Below are positions 18,750-27,061 of a stretch of 64,000 nucleotides of DNA, one piece after another. The first letter of the stretch is position 1. Every line of letters starts with the position of its first letter. Made by a program: the position numbers and the translations under genes. The stretch spans positions 1,529,362 through 1,593,361 of the forward strand of contig OY288106.1 in assembly GCA_958431155.1 (NCBI GenBank), read 5' to 3'. The DNA is from an uncultured candidatus Porisulfidus sp. GTDB lineage: Bacteria; Pseudomonadota; Gammaproteobacteria; Poriferisulfidales; Poriferisulfidaceae. The notes beneath the pieces were generated by a model. The model was not told the origin of the DNA. It did no database searches and saw only the letters and a program-made list of their open reading frames with translations.

Positions 18750-19748
18750 GTGCTGAAGATCCTGGACCATTTGCCGCCGGGGCTGGCGGACTGCCCGGCG
18801 GAAGGCTTGGAGGAAGTCCTCGGTGGACCGACTTTGTTGCATCTGCCGGGGGAGCGGCCCGATCCGCTGTTCCTGTCGGTCCTGCTCCACGGGAACGAAA
18901 TTGCGGGCTGGGAGGCGGTGCGCGGGATTCTCAGGGATTTCTCCGGGGCGCGCCTGCCGCGTTCGCTGTCCGTCCTGATCGGCAATGTCAAGGCGGCCCG
19001 CCTCGGCCTTCGCCGTCTTGACGATCAGCAGGACTACAACCGGATTTGGGACGGCGGCGACAGCCCGGAGCACCGCATGGCACGCCAAGTCATCGAGGAG
19101 ATGCGCAATCGCAGCCCGATTGCCAGCATCGACGTGCACAACACGACCGGCCCGAACCCCCACTATGCCTGTGTCAATTGGCTGGACGGTCGCTCGCTGT
19201 ACCTCGCACAGAGGTTCTCCAGGATCGCGGTGTATTTTCGCGCGCCGCTCGGGATGCAGTCCATGGCGTTCAGCGAGTTGTGCCCGTCCGTGACCATCGA
19301 ATGCGGCTTGCCGGAAAGCCCGGAAGGCATCGTCCATGCCAAGGCGTACCTGGAGCAGCGGCTGTTCGAGGAGTCCGTCCCGGATCATCAGCCGGCCGCG
19401 GACGAGTTGGAGTTGTTCCACACTCGGGCCCGGGTGCGGATTCCCAGGGGCCTGTCATTCAGTTTTCAGAGCCGGGATGCCGATTTTTACATGCCGAAGG
19501 AACTGGTGGAGCAAAATTTCCGGGAGTTGCCTGCAGGGACGGCTTTCGGGATATGGGGAGAAGGGGTCGATCCGCGCCTGAGAGTCGAGGACGAAGAAGG
19601 GCGGGATGTTTTCGACGCGTATTTCGAGAACCGGAGCGGACAGTTGATGGTGCGGCAGCCGTTTTTCCTGTCGATGTTGACTACGCGGGAGAAGATCGTG
19701 GAACAGGACTGCCTGTGCTATCTCATGGAGCGGATGGCGAATTACTGA
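18750..19748 (+). CDS. AstE/AspA-family zinc amidohydrolase
   Basis: A 332 aa member of the succinylglutamate desuccinylase / aspartoacylase branch of M14-type zinc hydrolases. Zinc and catalytic motifs are visible: LLHGNEIAGWEAV (HxxE), SIDVHNTTGPNPHY (DxH) and TIECGLPES (catalytic glutamate). No ATG exists near the family N-terminus; the GTG at 18750 gives MLKILDHLPPGL and lies 7 bases after the ligase stop. The substrate is probably an N-acyl amino acid, but no other ast genes are nearby. The stop overlaps the convergent hipA stop by 7 bases. Confidence 0.78.
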   Translation: MLKILDHLPPGLADCPAEGLEEVLGGPTLLHLPGERPDPLFLSVLLHGNEIAGWEAVRGILRDFSGARLPRSLSVLIGNVKAARLGLRRLDDQQDYNRIWDGGDSPEHRMARQVIEEMRNRSPIASIDVHNTTGPNPHYACVNWLDGRSLYLAQRFSRIAVYFRAPLGMQSMAFSELCPSVTIECGLPESPEGIVHAKAYLEQRLFEESVPDHQPAADELELFHTRARVRIPRGLSFSFQSRDADFYMPKELVEQNFRELPAGTAFGIWGEGVDPRLRVEDEEGRDVFDAYFENRSGQLMVRQPFFLSMLTTREKIVEQDCLCYLMERMANY

Positions 19749-21040
19749 GACATTGTGAGCAGAGAGCGGTTCTGTTCGCGAATGGTTTCGAGGTGTCTCT
19801 GAACACGTTTGCGGGCGCTGTCCTGGACACATAGTTCCCGGGCGACTGTCGGCCATTGATCGATCGCTTCCACGGTTTGGGCGATGATGTCTCTTGCCTC
19901 CTCCCAGTTTTTGAAGCCCGCAAGCCGGGCTAGGTGGCGCACTGCCTCCAAGGGCGGGGCCTTGCCGTGTCCCATAAAGCCTGTCGTGTGCTCTCCGTAC
20001 GGATTCGGACTGAACGTGGCATCGTAGAACGGTGCCGGGCTCCACTCCCCGTGGTCGTCCATCAGGAATGACCAGTTCTTGCTGTGATCGTCCTGATTGC
20101 AGGCAAACAGGTTGAACATGGCTCTCGAAAATTGGGCTTGCCCGGCGGCCGGGCTTTGGCAGAGCGACAGGCTGGCCTTGATGACGGTTTCATAGTCTAG
20201 GGAAGGCTGGGCGTAGTCCGCGTCCAGGAGGCCACACAGAGTGTGCATGTGAAAGCGACCGGTTTCAGGATTGTCGGGAGGACAGTCGAATCGGCGCAGG
20301 GCCAGCCAGGCGGGGGCCGGGAAATCATCCGGAGGGTCGATCAGCCGCCATTCGGGAACTTCAATGCCACCGTTTTTGGCGAGGGTCAGATACGCAGCCT
20401 CGCACAATCCCTCCTGATGTCCTAGCGGCAGGTGCTTCGAGGTGAACTTCACGATCCACGGTTCCAGTCCGGGTTTGGGCACCGTGGAGGCATGCCGGGC
20501 GTCCCCGGGCGACATGTGGATTTGTGCCTTCGGCCGGGAGCCCCCGGGACTGCCGGCGTGACGGGCCAGCGCTGCCGTGACCGTCGTAGTCAAGCCGTCG
20601 AAAAACTGTACGGCACTTTTGCCCAGATCCGTGACGTTGATCAATTCATCCGGCTCACCCGGTGAAAATTCGGAAACCGGATCGTAGCTGAGAGCACCGA
20701 GCCCTTGCTCGCCCATGTAGGCCAGCCGATCCATAGCCGTCACCGGATTCGGAGCCAGATCATGGCGGATGAAAACCTGATCCATCAGCGACAGGCCCCA
20801 TCCGTCCGGTAGCGAATCGGCAAAAGCGCCATGCAGCCCATTGTGGGGCCTTGTAGGAGCCTGTTGCATCTCGCCGTTGAAGAAAAGCGTGAAAGGGGAC
20901 AGACCATGGAAGCGGTCAAGATATTCGGTGTCGTATTGGAAAAACACTTCGCGGCTGTTCTGCGCGAGTTCTCCGACCCGTACTTTCCGGCCGTCGCTCA
21001 GACGTCGGGAGACCTGAAGCTTGTCGACGGGCCGAAACAT
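19742..21040 (-). CDS. hipA: HipA-type serine/threonine kinase toxin
   Basis: Type II toxin of the HipA kinase family; E. coli HipA phosphorylates glutamyl-tRNA synthetase and causes persistence. The 432 aa protein has the N-terminal subdomain (LFFNGEMQQ, FADSLPDGWG), a phosphate-binding GGSRPKAQI loop, EPWIVKFTSK, the catalytic CNQDDHSKNWSFL segment and the metal-binding FYDATFSPNP. All key residues appear intact. The ATG at 21040 shares its A with the hipB stop (TGATG), giving a tightly coupled antitoxin-toxin order. Confidence 0.9.
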   Translation of the reverse strand: MFRPVDKLQVSRRLSDGRKVRVGELAQNSREVFFQYDTEYLDRFHGLSPFTLFFNGEMQQAPTRPHNGLHGAFADSLPDGWGLSLMDQVFIRHDLAPNPVTAMDRLAYMGEQGLGALSYDPVSEFSPGEPDELINVTDLGKSAVQFFDGLTTTVTAALARHAGSPGGSRPKAQIHMSPGDARHASTVPKPGLEPWIVKFTSKHLPLGHQEGLCEAAYLTLAKNGGIEVPEWRLIDPPDDFPAPAWLALRRFDCPPDNPETGRFHMHTLCGLLDADYAQPSLDYETVIKASLSLCQSPAAGQAQFSRAMFNLFACNQDDHSKNWSFLMDDHGEWSPAPFYDATFSPNPYGEHTTGFMGHGKAPPLEAVRHLARLAGFKNWEEARDIIAQTVEAIDQWPTVARELCVQDSARKRVQRHLETIREQNRSLLTMSQ

Positions 21041-21315
21041 CAGGAAACAATCACTTCGGTGATCGTGCGTGGTGCAGGTTTCGGAGGGTCCGCCAGTGCG
21101 GCCAGTGCATCCAGGCGACCCACGCACTGCCACAGCAGGACAAACTGACGTAGGGAAATTTCCCCGGTAGTCTCGAACCGCTTGATGGTCGGAGCGGGCA
21201 CCGTACTACGCTCGGCCATGGCTTGGCGAGAAAGCTTCATCTTTTTGCGCCGGATCCGGACGGAGTGGGCCAGTTTTTGCTGGACTTCGAAAGGGTTATG
21301 CATGGAAAGAAGCAT
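21040..21315 (-). CDS. hipB: HipB-like helix-turn-helix antitoxin
   Basis: A 91 aa Xre-type DNA-binding protein directly upstream of hipA. The helix-turn-helix covers about residues 14-65 (HSVRIRRKKMKLSRQAMAER, then PAPTIKRFETTG and SLRQFVLLWQCVG). Members neutralise HipA and repress the operon. The start could be ATG 21315 or ATG 21303; neither has a clear ribosome site. A TATCC-N9-GGATA inverted repeat nine bases upstream closely resembles the known HipB operator, which supports autoregulation. The surrounding DNA is far more AT-rich than its neighbours. Confidence 0.87.
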   Translation of the reverse strand: MLLSMHNPFEVQQKLAHSVRIRRKKMKLSRQAMAERSTVPAPTIKRFETTGEISLRQFVLLWQCVGRLDALAALADPPKPAPRTITEVIVS

Positions 21316-21323
21316 AATAATAA

Positions 21324-21342
21324 TATCCTAATTATTTGGATA
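21324..21342. promoter_or_regulatory. Probable HipB operator (TATCC-N9-GGATA)
   Basis: Inverted repeat TATCC, nine bases, GGATA, lying nine bases upstream of the hipB start. The published E. coli HipB operator is TATCC-N8-GGATA, so the half-sites match and the spacer is one base longer. Repression of hipBA by its own products is the natural reading. Confidence 0.65.
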
Positions 21343-21377
21343 CTATTATATCTTAAATATTATTTATATAGAAATAA

Positions 21378-21395
21378 TAGATATTATATTATCTA
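21378..21395. promoter_or_regulatory. AT-rich 18-bp palindrome upstream of hipBA
   Basis: TAGATA-TTATAT-TATCTA is a perfect inverted repeat within a 70-base run that is almost entirely A and T. It sits 63 bases upstream of hipB, between hipBA and the downstream end of the second TonB-dependent receptor gene. It could be a second operator or a promoter element. The half-sites resemble TATCC only partly. Confidence 0.35.
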
Positions 21396-21517
21396 AAAAA
21401 CATTCTAATATCTTGGGGCTGAAACCAATATTCGATGATGATGGGAAGGAAGTGGGTTAGATTATTTGACTAGAAGCAGGATGCTTCAACAGCTTGTCTA
21501 TGTACTGAATAGAGACA

Positions 21518-24500
21518 TCAGAATTCCATGCCGACGCCGATGAACAAGTAGCGGCCCAGCGCGTCGTACAGGCCGGGATAAGTATTGCCGTTGCTGCCCG
21601 AAGAACTCCCCACGATTGGAGGTTCCCGGTCCGTCAGATTATTGATGCCCGCGTAGATTTTTGCATTGTCCGCAACCTGCCAGACGGCGGCCAGATCGAC
21701 ATAGTTCACTTTCGGAATGTCGACGCTGAATCGTCCCGTGCCTTCGACCGCGCTGGTATAACGCCACATGACGCTGGCGGTGATGTCCCACGGGGTGTCC
21801 CAGGTAACGCGCAGCCGGTTCTGCAGGTCGGGTATTGGGCCGCAGTAGCGGTTCCCGGCGCAGCGGACGACGGGCGCATCCCTTGCTGATTGGAAATCCA
21901 GGGCATTGATGTGCGTCAGGACGTTGTCGAATCTCAGTTCGCCCTGTGCGCCGATGTCCAGAGCAAAGTCGAGGGAGACATCCACGCCGTTGGTTCGCTC
22001 GATGGCCAGGTTTTCCTGTGGCGCAATGATGTGACCGCTCTGGCAGTTGGACGGATCTGCCACCGCGCCTGTGCATCTTTCCCCCTGGATGTTGGAGCCG
22101 ACCCACAGATCGCCGGAAAGCCCCCGGACGATTCTTTCACACTGGCTATGATCGCCGTCATCTGCGAGACACTGGTCGAGGCTGTATCCTGGGCTTACGT
22201 AAGTGATTCCCTCTTCGATTTCCACCTTGTAGTAGTCGATTGACAGACGCAGCCCCTCGAAAAATTCAGGGGTGTAGACGATGCCGGCGGTCCAGGTTCG
22301 CCCTCGTTCCGGAGACAAGTCGCGGTTGCCGCTCACTACCGCGTTGTACTGGTTGGCGGGTGAATCCCGTACATTGCCCCACTGCGCCTCAGTCACGCCC
22401 GTGCGTGCACATTGATCGAACGTGTAGCCCAGGGCACTTTCGCCGCCGGTGAGGATGCCATCATTCACCGTCCCGCCGGTTACATCGGAGCAAGGGTCTT
22501 TATCCATGCTGAACAAGGTGAGCCTTCGTGGCAGGAAAAAATTCTGCACGGTCGGCGCCCTGATCGCGCGTTGGACACTGCCGCGGATCATGATTTCGGG
22601 ATTGATCGTCCAGTTCAGGCCAAATGCCCAGGTGCCGAAGTATTCGCCGTAGTCGTAGTCCGAGTAACGGTATGTTGCATCGAGAACCAGCTCTTCCGCG
22701 TACTGTTTACCCTCGATCAGGGGGATGTGGGCTTCGGCGAAAAGCTCGGTCACGTGAAAATCGCCGCTGGTGGCCTGGGTCGCGCCGCCTTGGCCGGCAC
22801 CCTCGCCCGAGCTGTAATTCTCGTCTGGGTTCAAGTCCAGGCTTTCCTTTCGGAATGCACCGCCGAGCGCCACGTCGACGCTGGTGACGGCCAGGGGCGA
22901 CCTGATTCCGTAGGGGGTGAGGTCTCCGGAGAACTTGGCGGATGTCACGAATTGGTCGGTCGTACCCTTGGCGTGCAGGGACACGGCGAGGTAGTCGATC
23001 ATCTCCGGGGTTACGGCACCTTCCTCGAAGATGTTCCAAGGCACGCAGTCGGGGTCTCTCACGGCCCCGCTGGCATCGGGAAGGGCGGACCGGCACACGA
23101 CTTCGCCGTTGTGCGTGACCGCGTCAAGGGCGCGAAAGATCCGGGTCACGGACAAATCGTTCAGGTAGGTGTCCCGCACTTCCACTTCCGAGTATTGGAC
23201 GAACGCGTCGTAATCCCAGAAATCGTTGAGATCTCCGCGCACTCCCAGGACTCCGCGGTAACTGGCGTGGGTCAGTTCATTCCGTCTCGGCCCGCCCTCC
23301 ACGTTTCGGCGGCCGATGTAGACCACCTGTCGTCCGTCGGGAATCACGTCGTCGTTTTCATCGAGGCAGGAAATCGCGTCGCGTTGCTGCTCCGACAGGA
23401 ACGGGTGATTGCATCTCAGGGTGCTGGTGCGGAAGAAACTCCCGGAAGGTGCGATCTGCGAGGTCGTCCGGTCGCGTTTGTACATGAATTCGGCATAGGC
23501 TTCCGCCTGGTCGTTGAGATCGTAGTGGGCGAACGCGCCAAGTGTGTAGCGCTCGTCGGGGCGCTGGAAGTAGTTTGCCGGGCCGTAGTTGTAAGTCCTG
23601 CCGTCCCACTCCTTGAAGTTGTGTTTCTCGACGATGTAGTTGAAAGAAGGCCCGCCGACGAACGTGTCCGTTGAATCAGCCGCGCGGGTTTCATCTGCCT
23701 GTCCGTCATCGCTGAAAAACCCTTCCGGAATGGTGAGCGACCCCAGGCATTGGGTGAGGGTGGTGTCGAGCGAGCAGGCACTGTAGTCGCGGGAGCCCTG
23801 CAAGACCGGTTCGATGTCGCGGTAGGTCGCATAAGCGGTGATGTTGCCGCGGTTGTCGGCGAAATTGAGTCCGGCGATCAGGGATCCCCGGGCAATATCC
23901 CCGTCGCTGCTGTAGCCCCTGGGTGCCGGATAACCGCCTGTGGTGGCGAGTTCCTGCCACTGCTCGCCGTCGTTATGATGCTGGTATTCGCTGTACTGGA
24001 AATCGGCGCGCAGCCCCTCGAAATCGTCCATCAACTGGAAATTGACCACGCCCGCGATGGCGTCGGGCCCGTAGTTGGCAGCGGCGCCTCCCGTAAAGAT
24101 ATCCACCCGTTCGATGAGGGGGCCGGGAATCTGGTTGATGTCCGGTGCAGATCCGCCGGTCAGCGCCGATCCGGCCGGCATGCGGCGGCCGTTGATCAGT
24201 ACCAGGGTGCGCAGGGTGCCCAGGGCACGCAACTCCACGGTCGCGGTGCCGGTGGCACCGTTCGATTCTCCGGACCCTTGGGCAACGTAGACCTGCGGGT
24301 ATGAACGCAGCACGTCTTCGACCCGGGCCGTACCTTGGAACAGGATCTCGTCCGATCCGATCTGGGTGATCGGAGTAGAGCTGACCGGGTCGTCCGTTTG
24401 AATTTGCGAGCCGGTGACGGTGAAAGTTTCCACCTTCTCTGGGTCTTCTTCCTCTTCCGCCCGCACGTCAGGCATGGCGGGCAGGGTCAAGCCGAGAACA

Positions 24501-24538
24501 AGGAAGATGGGCAGTGTGCCGGAGAACGAATGGTTCAT
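21518..24538 (-). CDS. TonB-dependent outer-membrane receptor (second)
   Basis: A 1006 aa receptor of the same broad family as the one at 4306-7398. It has a signal peptide (GTLPIFLVLGLTLPAM), an acidic stretch then ETFTVTGSQI as a TonB-box-like segment, plug motifs LVLINGRRMPAG and AAANYGPDAIAGVVNFQL, and a beta-rich remainder ending in FIGVGMEF with the terminal aromatic expected for BAM-dependent assembly. The ATG at 24538 gives the cleanest signal peptide; one at 24556 adds six residues. No transport or biosynthetic partners adjoin it, so the ligand is unknown. Confidence 0.92.
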   Translation of the reverse strand: MNHSFSGTLPIFLVLGLTLPAMPDVRAEEEEDPEKVETFTVTGSQIQTDDPVSSTPITQIGSDEILFQGTARVEDVLRSYPQVYVAQGSGESNGATGTATVELRALGTLRTLVLINGRRMPAGSALTGGSAPDINQIPGPLIERVDIFTGGAAANYGPDAIAGVVNFQLMDDFEGLRADFQYSEYQHHNDGEQWQELATTGGYPAPRGYSSDGDIARGSLIAGLNFADNRGNITAYATYRDIEPVLQGSRDYSACSLDTTLTQCLGSLTIPEGFFSDDGQADETRAADSTDTFVGGPSFNYIVEKHNFKEWDGRTYNYGPANYFQRPDERYTLGAFAHYDLNDQAEAYAEFMYKRDRTTSQIAPSGSFFRTSTLRCNHPFLSEQQRDAISCLDENDDVIPDGRQVVYIGRRNVEGGPRRNELTHASYRGVLGVRGDLNDFWDYDAFVQYSEVEVRDTYLNDLSVTRIFRALDAVTHNGEVVCRSALPDASGAVRDPDCVPWNIFEEGAVTPEMIDYLAVSLHAKGTTDQFVTSAKFSGDLTPYGIRSPLAVTSVDVALGGAFRKESLDLNPDENYSSGEGAGQGGATQATSGDFHVTELFAEAHIPLIEGKQYAEELVLDATYRYSDYDYGEYFGTWAFGLNWTINPEIMIRGSVQRAIRAPTVQNFFLPRRLTLFSMDKDPCSDVTGGTVNDGILTGGESALGYTFDQCARTGVTEAQWGNVRDSPANQYNAVVSGNRDLSPERGRTWTAGIVYTPEFFEGLRLSIDYYKVEIEEGITYVSPGYSLDQCLADDGDHSQCERIVRGLSGDLWVGSNIQGERCTGAVADPSNCQSGHIIAPQENLAIERTNGVDVSLDFALDIGAQGELRFDNVLTHINALDFQSARDAPVVRCAGNRYCGPIPDLQNRLRVTWDTPWDITASVMWRYTSAVEGTGRFSVDIPKVNYVDLAAVWQVADNAKIYAGINNLTDREPPIVGSSSGSNGNTYPGLYDALGRYLFIGVGMEF

Positions 24539-24585
24539 GGCAAAAAATCCTCGCAAGGCGCTATCTTACGATTAACATTTTCAAT

Positions 24586-25035
24586 TTACCGGTTTTCGGA
24601 ATTATCCCGGGTGTCTTCGACCTCTCCCTCGATGATGCGACCGGACGCCTCTGGTTTGGGGGGTTTCTGCGGGGGGCGTGGCGTGGCAGATTTGAGCAGT
24701 CCGAGAAGAAACGAGTGAAGCCCGGGCAGGATCAACAAGGCAGCGCCGATACTGTCGGTGATGAATCCCGGCAGGATCAGCAATATCCCGCCGATCGTGA
24801 CGCGGGCGCTCTTGAACAGGGTAAGGCTCAAATTGGGCTTCCCGTGCCCGGCCGTCTGCCGGAACATCTCGCGCATCGTCAGTTCCTGATTGTGGCGGAT
24901 CAGCACGACCCCAAGGATCGCGGTCGCGACTTCGAACCCGAACACTCCCCAGCCCCAGTCGTACTCAATGGCCGTCATCACCATCAGGAAAAGTTCCAGG
25001 AAGAAGAACAGGACGAAGAACGCGAAAATCGGCAT
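24586..25035 (-). CDS. fxsA: FxsA family membrane protein
   Basis: A 149 aa inner-membrane protein of the FxsA family, named for suppression of phage F exclusion in E. coli. Three or four hydrophobic segments are visible (IFAFFVLFFFLELFLMV, GFEVATAILGVVLI, RVTIGGILLILPGFITD, GAALLILPGL), followed by a charged, proline-rich cytoplasmic tail. The ILLILPGFITDSIG motif is the family hallmark. It starts 3 bases after the hemH stop, so hemH and fxsA are probably co-transcribed. Its housekeeping role is not known. Confidence 0.85.
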   Translation of the reverse strand: MPIFAFFVLFFFLELFLMVMTAIEYDWGWGVFGFEVATAILGVVLIRHNQELTMREMFRQTAGHGKPNLSLTLFKSARVTIGGILLILPGFITDSIGAALLILPGLHSFLLGLLKSATPRPPQKPPKPEASGRIIEGEVEDTRDNSENR

Positions 25036-25038
25036 GAG

Positions 25039-26019
25039 TCAGGGCATGTGCCGTTCAATCAGGCCCGCCAGGGCGAGAATGTAGTCGGGATTGTCGTTGA
25101 GAGCGGGAATATACCGGAAAGTCTGCCCACCTGCCGCAAGGAACACGGCCTGGTTTTCCTGCTTGATCTCCTCCAGGGTTTCCAGGCAGTCGGCGGAGAA
25201 GCCGGGACAGAATACATCGACCGAGCGAATGCCGGCCCCGGGCAGCTCGCGCAACGTCTCGTCGGTGTAGGGGGTCAGCCATTCCTTGGGGCCGAACCGC
25301 GATTGGAAAGTCATGTGCCATTGATCTTCCCTCAGGCCCAATACCTGGACGATTCCTTGGGCAGTTTCGCGGCATTGCTGCGCATAGGGGTCGCCTTGTT
25401 CAACGGATTCTTTCGGGAGACCGTGAAAGGACAGGACCAGTTGCTCGCCGGAGCCATGCCGCGATCGGAAGTTACGAATCTGTGAGGCGCAGGCATCGAG
25501 GTAGGCGGGGTCGTTCGCGTAGTGGTCAATGAACCGTACTTCGGGCTGCTCGTCCCGACGCTTGAGGGCGCGGGTCAGGGCGTCGCGCGTGGAAGCCGTA
25601 GTGGCATTCGAGAATTGCGGATAGAGGGGCAGGACGATCAGTGTCCGGACACTCTCTAATTCGTCTAGCGCCTGCGCGATGGAGGGCTGGCCGTAGCGCA
25701 TTCCCAGAGCAATCCGTACCGGGTGCCCGCGCTGGTTGAGTTCTTCCTGCAATGCGTTTCGCTGGCGCTGGCTGTACACCAGCAGCGGCGAGCCTTCCTC
25801 CATCCAGATCTTCTGGTACAGCCGGGCACTGCGCCGGGGACGGATGCGCAGGACGATGCCGTGCAGGATGGGTTGCCAGAGTAGCGGAGACAGCGCGATT
25901 ACGCGCCGGTCCGACAAAAACTCCGCCAGATAGCGACGAACCGCCCGTGGGGTGGGTTCGTCCGGAGTCCCGAGGTTAGTAATCAGGACCCCGGTGCGGG
26001 ATCCCGGCGATTCGGTCAC
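25039..26019 (-). CDS. hemH: Ferrochelatase
   Basis: Inserts Fe2+ into protoporphyrin IX, the last step of haem synthesis. The 326 aa protein has TGVLITNLGTPDEPTP, LYPQFSNATT, the catalytic histidine in LVLSFHGLPKES, QSRFGPKEWLTPYT and CPGFSADCLETLEEI. The start is a GTG at 26019 overlapping the HNH gene stop (GTGA). An open frame continues far upstream but is antisense-type noise. The haem supply fits the window's haem-binding periplasmic protein, though no link is shown. Confidence 0.95.
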   Translation of the reverse strand: MTESPGSRTGVLITNLGTPDEPTPRAVRRYLAEFLSDRRVIALSPLLWQPILHGIVLRIRPRRSARLYQKIWMEEGSPLLVYSQRQRNALQEELNQRGHPVRIALGMRYGQPSIAQALDELESVRTLIVLPLYPQFSNATTASTRDALTRALKRRDEQPEVRFIDHYANDPAYLDACASQIRNFRSRHGSGEQLVLSFHGLPKESVEQGDPYAQQCRETAQGIVQVLGLREDQWHMTFQSRFGPKEWLTPYTDETLRELPGAGIRSVDVFCPGFSADCLETLEEIKQENQAVFLAAGGQTFRYIPALNDNPDYILALAGLIERHMP

Positions 26020-26603
26020 TTCGCGATCCGCTCGCGCAAGGGGCTGGTACGGGGGAAGTGGGCGCGCAGGAATTCCATCTGGTCCGCCAGTACCCGGCGG
26101 CCCTGAAGATAGATATACTCGGCGTGGGTTGGCACGAAAGGAATCGCGAGCAGTTGCATCCCGGCTACTTCCGGAGTTCGCCCGGCCTTCTGGTTGTTGC
26201 ACCGCTTGCAGGCGGTCACCACATTGTTCCACTCGTCCATGCCCCCTAGGCTCAGGGGGCGGACATGGTCGCGGGACAGTTGGCGGCGCTCGAACGAATC
26301 GCCACAGTACATACACAGCCAGGCATCGCGCTTGAACAGGGTCGGGTTGTTCAGCGGCGGCGTGTAGGTGTCCCGAAGCATGTGATTGTTGCCGTAGGTC
26401 GAGACAATGGAGTTGAGGGTGAGGATGGTGCGTCGCCCGGTGACGGCGTTGTATCCGCCGCGCACGCGCAAGATGTCCTGACCGCTGACATAGGCGACCT
26501 GTCCCGCGTAGTGCAGGCGAACCGCCTCCTGGTAACCGATCCACTCCAGCGGCATTCCGGAGATGTCGGTCCGGAGGATTTGCTGTGTCAGAACATCCAA
26601 CAT
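26016..26603 (-). CDS. HNH endonuclease family protein
   Basis: A 195 aa HNH nuclease-fold protein. The motif is clear: CMYCGDSFERRQLSRDHVRPLSLGG, then NVVTACKRCNNQKAGRTPEEAG-like sequence; four cysteines form a zinc knuckle around the catalytic His. The N-terminal ILRTDISGMPLEWIGYQEAVRL is characteristic of a conserved proteobacterial HNH family. The ATG at 26603 gives the usual length; an ATG at 26750 would add 49 basic residues. It sits just upstream of hemH, coupled by a GTGA overlap. Whether it acts in restriction, repair or RNA metabolism is not known. Confidence 0.82.
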   Translation of the reverse strand: MLDVLTQQILRTDISGMPLEWIGYQEAVRLHYAGQVAYVSGQDILRVRGGYNAVTGRRTILTLNSIVSTYGNNHMLRDTYTPPLNNPTLFKRDAWLCMYCGDSFERRQLSRDHVRPLSLGGMDEWNNVVTACKRCNNQKAGRTPEVAGMQLLAIPFVPTHAEYIYLQGRRVLADQMEFLRAHFPRTSPLRERIAK

Positions 26604-27061
26604 GACCACGTCTCGTTTTGCGCGCCACTTTATACTGATTTGCGCGACTTTACAACCTGAAGTCTGCACGACAAGACGCTGCTGTTTTGGCTTATGGACG
26701 AATTTCGGTGTGATCGGAAGGCTGTCCATCTTGACTAGGGGTCGATTCATGGATAATTCCGTATGATGCGAACCGGGAGTACTTGCTCATTTGAATTCGG
26801 GAATGCGCCGGAATGTGTCTGAAAATTCCACAATTACCAACATTTAATATGAAAAAAATGTGTCGGCGGTATTTTTCAGTCGAAACGATGGAGATTTCGC
26901 TTAGAAATAATCCAAGTATATGAAAAATATGAATATTACTGAATTTTTGTATAGAGGAGGATCAATTTCCGAAAATCCCTTTATTTACAGGCTTATCCCA
27001 TCTTCTACCCATTGTTATGCACAAAGTTATCCACAATCTAAAAACCCCTTGGGAATGCTGC
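26604..27061. other. AT-rich intergenic region between the HNH gene and priA
   Basis: A 458-base stretch without a convincing gene (311 bases if the HNH protein starts at 26750). Bases 26830-26970 are strongly AT-rich, with runs such as ATATGAAAAAAATG and TATATGAAAAATATG. The priA-proximal end carries four DnaA-box-like 9-mers in one orientation (see 26981-27035). The promoters of priA and of the HNH-hemH-fxsA operon should lie here, but no single sigma-70 promoter stands out. Confidence 0.6.
26981..27035 (+). promoter_or_regulatory. Cluster of four DnaA-box-like 9-mers
   Basis: Against the DnaA-box consensus TTATNCACA, two exact matches occur at 27015 (TTATGCACA) and 27027 (TTATCCACA). Weaker ones lie at 26981 (TTATTTACA, one mismatch) and 26993 (TTATCCCAT, two). 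All four point the same way, with start-to-start spacings of 12, 22 and 12 bases, and an AT-rich region lies just upstream. It could be a DnaA-binding regulatory site for priA or part of a replication origin. Confidence 0.5.

Noticed and set aside
26620..26750. N-terminal extension of the HNH protein from ATG 26750
   Set aside because: The extra 49 residues are basic and unlike known relatives, which begin near the ILRTDISGMPLEW segment; the ATG at 26603 is preferred.
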